Assembly: GCA_030407315.1 (NCBI GenBank) | Contig: JALQPE010001709.1 | Location: 1-64,000 of the forward strand | Direction: 5' to 3' | From: Asparagopsis taxiformis | Lineage: Eukaryota > Rhodophyta > Florideophyceae > Bonnemaisoniales > Bonnemaisoniaceae | Length of the DNA stretch: 64,000 nucleotides | In this document: piece after piece, positions 56,085-64,000 of the stretch | Numbering within the stretch: the first letter of the stretch is position 1 | Layout: each line of letters starts with the position of its first letter | Notes under the pieces: generated by a model | The model's database searches: none | Seen by the model: only the letters and a program-made list of their open reading frames with translations | Told to the model about the DNA's origin: nothing | Made by a program: the position numbers and the translations under genes

Positions 56085-57730
56085 ATGGACGCCGCCGGCC
56101 AAATCTTCGATCTATGCGGCGGATGCGGACGCACAGCCCTCGTACTAGCATACGCGCTACCGTCATGCCGCGTCACACTCGTCGACGCCAATAAAACCGC
56201 ACTCTCCGTCGCTGTGTCGCGCGCCGCTGCAGCCAGACTCTGCAATTTCGCGACACTCAATGCGACAATCGAGACGCTCCGTCCACGAAAAGCCGCTCTG
56301 GTGCTCGCATTGCACGCGTGCGGCGGCGCTTCCGACATCGCGCTTGCATATGCCATGCGTTGCAATGCTGCTTTCGTCGTTACCCCATGCTGTGTGGGCG
56401 GCCTCGTGTCCTCGAAGTCCGCTGTGAGCGGGGCCGGTGCCGCAACGCCGGTAACCGGCCCCGGTGGCTCCCAGATTAACTGGCAGAAACCGCGTAGTGA
56501 GCTGTTTCGTGCCCTGCTGACGGACGATGAGTACGTGCGACTCGCGCAAGCGACAGATTGTGCAGAGTTGCTTTCGGGGCGTGATGCGTGGCGGGGTGTT
56601 GCGAAAGCTATGCTGGAGCAGGATAGAATGTTGTGGTTGCTTGCGCAGCGGTACTGCGTGCGTTTGGTGAAGATTCCTGCCGAATGTACTCCGAAGAATG
56701 ATGTGCTTGTTGGCTGGGATGGTGCCGCTATGGATGCTTTGCTGGACGCGCAGTGGTTGTTGGATGATGCTGCCAATGCTGTTATACGCGACGTGCGTGA
56801 AGAGAGTGTAATTCGTGGGTTTAGTGTGGAGGAAATACGAACCGTTGAAGCGGTGTTGAAGGAACATGTTTTGAATAATCCATCCGGCAATTATGCCTTC
56901 CCAGAGACCCTTGGGTCGCGAGAAAGAAAGGTTGTTCATGCGGTCGCAGAATCACTTGGATTGTATCATATCAGCTCCGGCAAGGGGTCGAGTCGGTTCG
57001 TCAGCGTGAGTCGCACAGAATTCTTGCCTGTGTTTTTCGACGGATTCGTCGGGATAGGCGGTCAAGTTGTTGAACAGCTGTGCGCGTCGTTGAATAATTT
57101 GTTCCAAAAGCGTGCCGTGAAAGAAGAGAAGAGTTACGCGGTGACTCGCACCACGTGCCAATTCTGTCGCCTTGAGAGATTCCACAATTGGCTTATCGGT
57201 ATAAACATGATACAACCGCGTTGCTGCGTAAAGTATATGAGCGATTGCAAGGCACGTCGTTTTGTGTGCATGGAATTGGTCGCGCGGCAAAATCGGTGCG
57301 TCGACATGGAGATGTGTCCATCGATGGTTCGCTATATGACGAACGATTTGTGCGTGAAAGCGAGCTGGAGCACGTAGACAACGAGGCGTATATCGCGGTG
57401 GTTACCTGGTCGGAGGCTGATCAGTTGCGGACGGACTTGGGATTGGGTATGGCAGATTTACATATCACACTCGGATTTTCTGAGAAGGACATTTACAATG
57501 TTGCCAAAGATCAGAGTACAATTTTGCACAGAAAGGAAGCTTCTGTTCGCCATGGAAGACTTCATAAAGTTGCACGTCAAAGCATTTGCACAAACTCATA
57601 TTCGCACCAGCTGTTTCCCACTTTTATGAAAATCAAAACGTTCCCAACGCCCATACAGTTTCCCCAATTCTATCACATAGTTAAACCCACTGACTATTTC
57701 GTTGCTACAAACCCACACAATATTTTCTAG
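56085..57730 (+). CDS. GSTCD-like methyltransferase with R3H and 2H-like domains
   Basis: The ATG at 56085 opens a 430-residue frame beginning in a Rossmann methyltransferase: IFDLCGGCGRTALVLA (AdoMet motif I), YALPSCRVTLVDANKT, then VLALHACGGASD and TPCCVG, which together match the domain of the GSTCD family. An R3H domain (residues about 255-310, with RKVVHAVAESLGLYH) follows, indicating binding of single-stranded nucleic acid. The frame then changes near 57141-57178, by a frameshift or a very short intron (GTGACT to GAGAG, 38 nt). The last 180 residues contain DLHITLGFSEKDIY, one HxT motif of a 2H-phosphoesterase-like fold. Family-like coding also precedes the ATG in another frame (55882-56080, ending AQISALLRIVAALLSDN), so the true protein starts earlier and a frameshift lies near 56080. 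Probably an RNA-modifying or repair protein; either lesioned or a site of sequence error. Confidence 0.7.
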
Positions 57731-57801
57731 GGTTGTTGAGCAGCAATGCCTTCCAATGGAGGTCTTGCACCCTCCGGCATGATATCCTAAATTCTTATCA
57801 A

Positions 57802-58419
57802 TCAGCCAGTTCCATCCTTATCGAGGCCTCGGCCGAACATATCGCGCTCCAGATATTCCCAATTTGTTGCAACAGGTTCATCAACGCTAGACACAACACA
57901 AAAGTTTGTCACAGTCAACCATGTTGCGACGGTGACAACGACAGCAAATGCAGCAACGATTCCTAGAACACGGGCAATTGCTCCCCCACTACAACCACCA
58001 ACTCCGCTGATCGAATCGTTTTCATTAATTGGATTGCCATCGGGAACTGGAGCAGCAATTCTCGTCAAATTCCAAGCGACAAATAGACCTTCATTGCTTG
58101 TTCTCATAATGATGACATTTTCTTCCGACGTAAAATCAACATAATCTTTTTCATCAAGAGCCAAGTTATAACATGTCTATGGTGAACATGTGGGTCGTTC
58201 CAGTGAAATGGGATTCACAAGTCTTCCCACAACAATTTGGTCGAATGGAGTTGAATCAAAACTTGAAGAATTCCACCTAGTGCGAAGTTCCAGGCATTGT
58301 TCGGGAAGAGATTCGTTATCGCCCTTCATGAGTATATACGGAAACACGTCGGCGAAATTTTCAACTTCAGTCACAAAGCCAGAGTCGATGATTGATTTTT
58401 TCGGCACTTCAGCAAGCAT
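57802..58419 (-). pseudogene. Membrane protein remnant with in-frame TAG
   Basis: The minus strand is open from the ATG at 58419 to 57802 apart from one TAG at 58177-58179. The first part has 80 residues of mixed composition; the second has an N-x-T site and a hydrophobic segment (AIARVLGIVAAFAVVVTVATW) close to the C-terminus, like a type I membrane protein with a short tail. No family recognised. The stop may mark a pseudogene or a mis-sequenced base, or an intron may remove it. Confidence 0.45.
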
Positions 58420-58695
58420 GATTTAGAGACGATTTGGCTGTGAGAAAGCCTCCGTATACACCTTGAGAGTAGTAACATCACCAACCATTGGTTCGGCCAA
58501 TGATTATTCTATTCAATCTTCTCTGTAATCACACCATCCATCCAACTCCATCTTGCTTCCCGACATGCACCCATCCACCCACATTCTTCAACCAGCTGTA
58601 CCCATCCACATCACCCAACGTACTTCAACACGCATAACCGCTCTAATTAGCCCAAATCTGCCAATGATCCACCAAGCACGCCACATGCAATCGTC

Positions 58696-58702
58696 TATAA
58701 AA
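58696..58702 (+). promoter_or_regulatory. TATA box of secreted-protein gene
   Basis: TATAAAA lies 92 bp upstream of the ATG at 58788, a spacing that leaves a 5' leader of about 60 nt. Confidence 0.6.
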
Positions 58703-58787
58703 CCGCAACGATATCCGCATCCATCAAGCTATTCACACCAACTACCACACCATCATCACCACCCTCGCACGATCTACCAACTACAAA

Positions 58788-59405
58788 ATGGCCTCCAAAT
58801 CTCTCGTCACAACCATCTTCCTATCCATGCTGCTCACCACAGCCCTCTGTCATTCGACCAACCCCGTTGCATCCACCACACTTCGCCAACTCTCACGTCC
58901 AAGGCGCTTTCGTCTCAACCAGGCAGCCACCGAACGTCTCTGCCAACGGAGCGGATGTGAATTGACCCGATGCTTCCGCAGACGCAGGACAGGAACCACA
59001 GCACCGATTCGTGGATTCCGATGCCGCGTTTCAAGAACATCTCCTTTACCAACGCCAACTGCGCCGCCGACAGGCCGAATCCTGCTGTGCAATATCGACA
59101 AACAGCTGCTTCTCACCGTTCGCACAACGCTCAACGGCGTGAGAGGCGTGCTAGTGTTCAGAACGTACGGTCAAGCTTTCGACGCGGATCGACAGAGAGA
59201 GGCCATGTGTCTCCAAAATGGCTCGGCTGGTATCTCAATCTCCAACGCCATTCGTCTGTCAGGGCCCGGATGCGTCCCGCAGCAAACGTGCAAGATCCGC
59301 TCCGGCGGTCGCTGCACCTGCTTGCCGGAGACGATGTTCTGCCTCCGAACACCGATTTCTAACGCGCTGGAGATGAACTGTCCGGCGCCGACACTGATTG
59401 ACTAG
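58788..59405 (+). CDS. Secreted Cys-rich protein
   Basis: 205 residues. The start is supported by the context ACAAAATGG and an upstream TATA box. The N-terminus is a classic signal peptide (MASKSLVTT, then IFLSMLLTTALC). The mature part contains about twelve Cys residues, including a RCTCLP pair, and is rich in Arg, so it is probably disulfide-bonded outside the cell. No family recognised. An AATAAA occurs about 170 bp after the stop, at 59579. Confidence 0.7.
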   Translation: MASKSLVTTIFLSMLLTTALCHSTNPVASTTLRQLSRPRRFRLNQAATERLCQRSGCELTRCFRRRRTGTTAPIRGFRCRVSRTSPLPTPTAPPTGRILLCNIDKQLLLTVRTTLNGVRGVLVFRTYGQAFDADRQREAMCLQNGSAGISISNAIRLSGPGCVPQQTCKIRSGGRCTCLPETMFCLRTPISNALEMNCPAPTLID

Positions 59406-59731
59406 AGCGCTTCGGGTATGACAGCCGGTGTAGGCGTTGCTGAGTTTTCGTTTTAGTAACGATTTACCTAGAATCACTATTAAATTTCTACTCTATTACA
59501 CATGGTCGCTGAAAGTCATTCCTAGCCAATAGACCCGTTTTTCTTCATAATTACATCCAAAATTCAACCCCAACTACCCAATAAAAAATCAGCAGCAGCG
59601 AATCTCATAATCTACTCGCCCACTTGGCATTGTACAGTACGCTACTCTACGAAATACTCTATCCCTACTGGCCCGTATGGCCACACGTTGCACACAGGGC
59701 ACGCTAAGTTGTACTTGGCCAACCGCTACAC

Positions 59732-60565
59732 ATGGCCATTTCAGTAGTGTACAGTGAAGTAGAAGGAGAATCGTGTATGCACAGGGTGCTCTGCCCTGGA
59801 TTCCGGCGATTGTGGCTTGTGAGGCTCTTCTTGCCATGGTTTCGCAAATCCATTTTTGCGGGATCACAAACCAACCCACGCACACGTCTGCAGCCCCTCC
59901 GCAAAATCCGCCCCACTTTTCGCCTATCTATTCTTGCCGTGTTTATCGCTGCTGCGTTTTACATCTCCACTTCCCGTGATCTATACTTCTTCAACTTTCT
60001 ATTGGTCAAATCAGATGTATCGTCCACCTTTCTGCATTCTACATCGACTGATGAGCAAGTACCCAGCTCCTCTAATCGTTCCGTGATGGCAGGTTATGTG
60101 TCGTCTACACGTGTGCCTCCATTTCAAGAAAGCGTCGTGCCGTTGAGGCTGGGTCAGTTTGCGCGGCAGGTGGCGAGACGCGTGCATTCACAACTGTTAG
60201 GTAACAAGTCGTACGTAGCGATACAGATGCGTACTGGGAAGGCATTTTCGTACTTTGAAAAAGCCGAGACCAGGAGGGGGGCTGCGAGAGAGAAGGTACA
60301 CCGATACCGCGCGTTTGTAAACTGGATTGCGAATTGCACGGAAGAAGTGATATCAGAGGCGAAACGACAAGCCGAAGGGCTTGGGAATAGTGCTGTGTTT
60401 TATATTGCATCTGATATGTATAATCACGGGTGGAAGGGCGGAGAAACGGCGTCGATTCGAGCTTATCTGGCGACGAATGCGGCGAAGACAACTGTGCGGC
60501 ATAATTACGTCCCCCGACACAGTTTGCGCCCCCGTCCCAACATCTCTATTCGTTTGCGTCAATAA
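59732..60565 (+). CDS. Type II membrane protein, possible glycosyltransferase
   Basis: 277 residues from the ATG at 59732. A basic cytoplasmic part is followed by a transmembrane segment near 67-82 (LSILAVFIAAAFYIS), as in Golgi type II enzymes. The lumenal part contains YVAIQMRTGKAF, similar to the YVAxHxRTG strand of fucosyltransferase-like folds, and YIASDMYNHGWKGG. It is shorter than full enzymes of that type and ends in an atypical basic tail, so it may be truncated. The assignment is tentative. AATAAA overlaps the stop. Confidence 0.5.
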   Translation: MAISVVYSEVEGESCMHRVLCPGFRRLWLVRLFLPWFRKSIFAGSQTNPRTRLQPLRKIRPTFRLSILAVFIAAAFYISTSRDLYFFNFLLVKSDVSSTFLHSTSTDEQVPSSSNRSVMAGYVSSTRVPPFQESVVPLRLGQFARQVARRVHSQLLGNKSYVAIQMRTGKAFSYFEKAETRRGAAREKVHRYRAFVNWIANCTEEVISEAKRQAEGLGNSAVFYIASDMYNHGWKGGETASIRAYLATNAAKTTVRHNYVPRHSLRPRPNISIRLRQ

Positions 60566-60662
60566 ATCTACTTTTCGGCTACATGCGTGATCGTGTGATG
60601 CATTTCCCCTCTTTATCAGTCGTATCCGTAATGGCTTTCAGACAGAACGCTTCTTGCAATAG

Positions 60663-62239
60663 TTAACCGCTAGGTCCAGCAGCTCCCCCGCTTTCCAGCC
60701 GCGTGTTCGCCTCTTCTACTATAGTCAACTTGTCAGTACCGGCGTGACTAATGAACACGTCGTAGACTTCATCTGATGGAGGTGGATGTGGTTGTGAAAG
60801 GAGTGGCAGAGGAGGCTCATCTCGGCGCGGGAGTTGAGTGCTGTCTATGACCAGATCAATGTGATTCATACGGTACAACGATGAAATAAATAGTCGGGAT
60901 GTATCAGGGAAATAATGAGCCCCATCGACAGCACCTTCCACGGTGGCTATAGTGAAGGATGAGTCGCCTTCCTTGTATGTTACATTCGATGGAAATAAAA
61001 ATGAAGAAGAGCGCCAGGAGAACTCTTGATTGCAAACAAGCAGAGGATTTGCAGCTATGTTCGATGCAGTACTGTCGCCATCGGGTTGTACTCCGTCAAA
61101 CAGCTCCCCTGACGATACATTCCACGACATTGATTTGCTCTCACCTGCCCCTATCTCTCCGTCTACCAAGGCACCTGCAATAGCTGAGATGAGGCTACAA
61201 TCCGGGCTGAACCACATCGACTCAATGCCTCGGTTCGGACCTTCTTGCGCCGTACTACCGGAGTCATCAGAACCTGAAGAATGCGATGACACTTCTTCAC
61301 CGTCGGGTGTTAACGACAACGCCTAATCATCAAAATCTGAGAATGAGTGCAGCACATTGCCGTTCTGCACGTCGACGACTTGTACGAAACAATTTCTTGA
61401 ACCAGCTTGAAATGCAACGAATCGGCGATTATTTGACACAGCGAGTTGTTCAGGCCAATGAAAATTAATCGAAATTTTGCAGCTGGAAATGACGCGATCG
61501 GTTTGTTGTGACACGTCCTCCATGCTGCGTATCTCCAGACATTTCGACGGATCATTCCACGTCAACATTGTTGCCGCATCCTCAGAAACTGCAAATCCGA
61601 CCACGCCTGGTAAGAACACATCGTCTTGTTCGTTGCTGCTGCTGACGGGCTGCGCATCCCAACTTGTACTTTTCTCCCATCCAACCCGAACAATTCCGAG
61701 TCATCTCTGACACAAAACTCACAGTCAGAATAAATGGATACATTGAGAAGAGTCTGCATCAACGATGCTTCCCGACCGTCGTTGCTAACACGCCAAATCC
61801 AGATAAAATATAAACTCGTAGAATATAAAAAGCGCCCATCACTATTGAATAGTACACTTTCCACCTCATCGATAGATTGTTCAGGTGACATCCAGAGATT
61901 TTCGCCGCTCCGCACATCCCAAATCCGAGTCGTGTCATCAGACGATCCTGAGGCCAGTAAGTTCCCATCACGTGTCAGCACCACGCAGTTCACATGATGT
62001 GCGTGCCCCTCAAACACTTTCGCACTGTCCTCAAAGCTTTCAGTTTCCCAAACATGGATATTTCGATCCAATGACCCGGATACCATAATATCTTCACTTC
62101 CACTCACTGGCAGCGAAGACACGCGATTATCATGCGCGTTGACAGTCTGAATTGTCGTACCGCTATCTATATCCATCACTACTAGTCGTCCTCGACTAGT
62201 ACCAACAACCAATTTCCCCACCGATGGCAGTACTTGCAT
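60663..62239 (-). pseudogene. WD40 gene ending in a TIR start
   Basis: From 62239 the minus strand encodes WD40 blades (GRLVVMDIDSGTTIQTVNAH, NLLASGSSDDTTRIWDV) homologous to those at 42884-44152. A one-base shift in an A run near 61680 and a TAG at 61323-61325 interrupt it. The last part ends EVYDVFISHAGTDK, the first strand of a TIR domain, and stops after some 20 more residues, so TIR is cut short. The N-terminus, including any NB-ARC part, is missing; the region upstream is a local duplication. The family architecture would be STAND-WD40-TIR with TIR at the C-terminus, if the read is right. Confidence 0.7.
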
Positions 62240-62308
62240 GCATGCTGGTGGAATTCTCTTTGTGTTCTAGTTTAGCTTTCATAGATCTCCAATTCTCGTA
62301 CTCGAGGT

Positions 62309-62498
62309 CGTGCAGCCGATGACCACACGTGCAGCCTGGATACATTGTGGTACACGTGTTATGGTCAGCGGTACTAGAACCAGTTACAAGATTGGCCCAC
62401 TGCACACCGGAAATGGGAGGTATGCACCAGAGGTCGTGCAGCTGATGACCACACGTGCAGCCTGGATACATTGTGGTACACGTGTTATGGTCAGCGGT
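62309..62498. repeat. Two 66-bp direct repeats, 124 bp apart
   Basis: TCGTGCAGCCGATGACCACA...GGTCAGCGGTA occurs at 62309-62374 and 62433-62498 with one difference seen. The minus-strand frame through both (62591-62196) has a Cys-rich repeated motif (DHNTCTTMYPGCTCG), but it is not assigned to a protein. The repeat truncates the WD40 gene's N-terminus. Confidence 0.75.
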
Positions 62499-62816
62499 AG
62501 TGAAACCAGTGACACAAACGCACTCATTGACCGTACAATGTGGTTCGGAACACTTATGAGGGGTAGCGAATTCAGTGGCGAGGGTGTTCACAACGTTATT
62601 GAAACGTGACCCCTAGAAGCAGTGATATCGATGACCCCTGCAATGCTAATGGAAATGTTGATTGTTTTGTTCTGGTTCGTGTCACTTGCTTTTCGATGAT
62701 CATCGTTGTATCAACGACGACAACGCATACGGTCCTGGCTCTGCGGAAAGGTAACATATCTAAATTGCGCCGTAACCTCCGGTGTGTTTCATGGGCCATT
62801 CTTGATCTCTAGATAG

Positions 62817-63495
62817 GTGATAAATAAAAGTACACTGGGGGATATCAAATCTCGCTTAGTTCTATTACGGAGGTCTACGGGTTCGTACTCTGCACTTCGC
62901 AGTTCAATGTACCACTGGTCGTGTGGTATCGTGGTATTCATCTCATTCGTTGGTAACCAGCCTGGAAATGGTTCGGCACAGACTTCTACGTTCTGGAACG
63001 CATTACAGGCAGCGGAAAGATCGATTCAGAGCTTGCACAACTACTGGAAACGCAAATGCAATAGCATGTGTTCCACCTACGACGGAAAGTCTTCCCAGCC
63101 GGACTAGCTTCACAGAAAGTGTTCTGGATGAAGTTGTTGATGCTTTAATCGACAGGATACTCAGCAACCTCGATGAGGAAGACGAGTCCGATACCGAAAA
63201 CGGCGAGGAATACTCTTTCCACTTTAAATGGAAATCTCTGATCGCTGTTATGTCCGTGGCTGGATTAGTGCGTTTCTCAGTAGATCAGTACAAAAAATTT
63301 GTTACCTGTGTGAACTGTCTCACTTCTTCCGTGATTCGAGTTGCAACTATACATGCATGTTCCACAGAACACAAATGTTCTGCAAACACTACCGCCCACC
63401 ATGTCAGCCACTCATCAGCACTCCTGGATGGCGGTTCACAATACGTCGTAGATAGATCCCTGGGTACCCTTCTAGAACGGCATAAACTGTACTGA
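62817..63495 (+). CDS. Hypothetical, two overlapping frames
   Basis: Frame 62817-63107 (ending in WNALQAAERSIQSLHNYW) and frame 62923-63495 (with VLDEVVDALIDRILSNLDEE and an acidic run) overlap and may be one protein joined by an intron or frameshift. No family recognised. Low certainty that it is expressed. Confidence 0.3.
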
Positions 63496-63529
63496 TCCAC
63501 AACCCGAAATATACAATTCGTTTCGGCAG

Positions 63530-63655
63530 TCATCGGTTTCGAAACCTTTTTCTGCTTCATTGTCACCGGTTTCGAAACCTGTTTCTGCTTCAGTGTCACC
63601 AGTTTCAAAACCTGTTTCTGCTTATGTGTGTCCGTCACTGGTTTCGAAACAACTG
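63530..63655. repeat. 33-bp minisatellite
   Basis: Four imperfect units of GTCACCGGTTTCGAAACCTG plus TTTCTGCTTCA. The unit is a multiple of three and on the minus strand gives an 11-residue repeat (KQKQVSKPVTM). Confidence 0.8.
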
Positions 63656-63751
63656 CCATTGTTCTATTACAATAAATTGGTTACATTAGGCAGCCCTTGC
63701 ATATTTTGCCGCTCTTCTATTCTCGCGTGAAAGCTGCAGCTTTCTTTCTTT

Positions 63752-63818
63752 CTTGCATTTCATGAAATGCAAGTGCACTTGAGAAGGAAATCCTCCGACG
63801 TCTGAGGCTTTCCTTCTC
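63752..63818. repeat. Perfect palindrome and adjacent hairpin
   Basis: A perfect 22-bp palindrome lies at 63752-63773 (CTTGCATTTCATGAAATG...). At 63781-63818, GAGAAGGAAATCCTC faces GAGGCTTTCCTTCTC around GACGTC. No gene in the remaining bases to 64000. Confidence 0.75.
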
Positions 63819-64000
63819 TAGTTAAATGCTACATTTGCGCTACACCACTGCCCTCAGCTGTCAGTGGTTGTGCAACCCATGGTCTCTTCAACAACTGCAG
63901 CCCTCCATCTCATGTTCCACTACTGTGCATACCCATCAATATGCCGACAAACACACATGCTTGTCAGAGGTTCTCCAGCCGATGACATCCTCCGTCATGG

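Noticed and set aside
55850..56890. 346-residue minus-strand frame
   Set aside because: Lies antisense to the GSTCD-like methyltransferase, is Ser/Arg/Ala-rich and has no motif. A shadow of the real gene.
63285..63659. 124-residue minus-strand frame with KQKQVSKPVT repeats
   Set aside because: The repeats are a 33-bp minisatellite that happens to be a multiple of three; the rest is antisense to another weak frame.

Overview
The window reads as nuclear DNA of a eukaryote. It has short GT-AG introns, chromodomain Ty3/gypsy retrotransposons, a MOT1/BTAF1-type SNF2 fragment, a GSTCD-like methyltransferase with an R3H domain, and NB-ARC/WD40 genes. A compact, intron-poor, transposon-rich genome with STAND genes of this type would fit a red alga of the florideophyte kind, but this is inference. 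No rRNA, tRNA or CRISPR array was recognised.

Layout. Positions 1-8050 hold an ACAGTA palindrome array, two convergent multi-exon genes of unknown function (906-2390 plus, 4067-2684 minus) and a 1155-residue gene (4581-8048) joining a ParB-like domain, a DNA amino-methyltransferase domain and a SET domain. Positions 8336-9035 are almost entirely nested palindromes. Two nearly identical 6.2-6.3 kb repeats in opposite orientation (9142-15447 and 45019-51194) bracket about 29.6 kb of mobile and decaying DNA. In order this holds a truncated antisense gene, a young CpG-rich gypsy element with 800-bp LTRs (18890-32082), an integrase fragment, an older broken gypsy element (about 32246-39541), an NB-ARC-WD40 pseudogene and a MOT1 helicase fragment. 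A third, partial copy of the repeat lies at 52589-54678.

The right end (55.2-64 kb) is gene-like again: a second ACAGTA array, the GSTCD-like/R3H/2H-type gene, a membrane-protein remnant, a secreted Cys-rich protein with a TATA box, a type II membrane protein resembling glycosyltransferases, a WD40 gene ending in the start of a TIR domain, and minisatellites.

The items most worth following up are the ParB-methyltransferase-SET fusion, a train of 12- and 27-nt exon-like blocks with consensus splice sites inside the 6-kb repeats, and a long antisense gene carried by the young gypsy element. Reading frames of the retroelements and of the STAND remnants were read by eye. Domain calls rest on motifs, not on searches.
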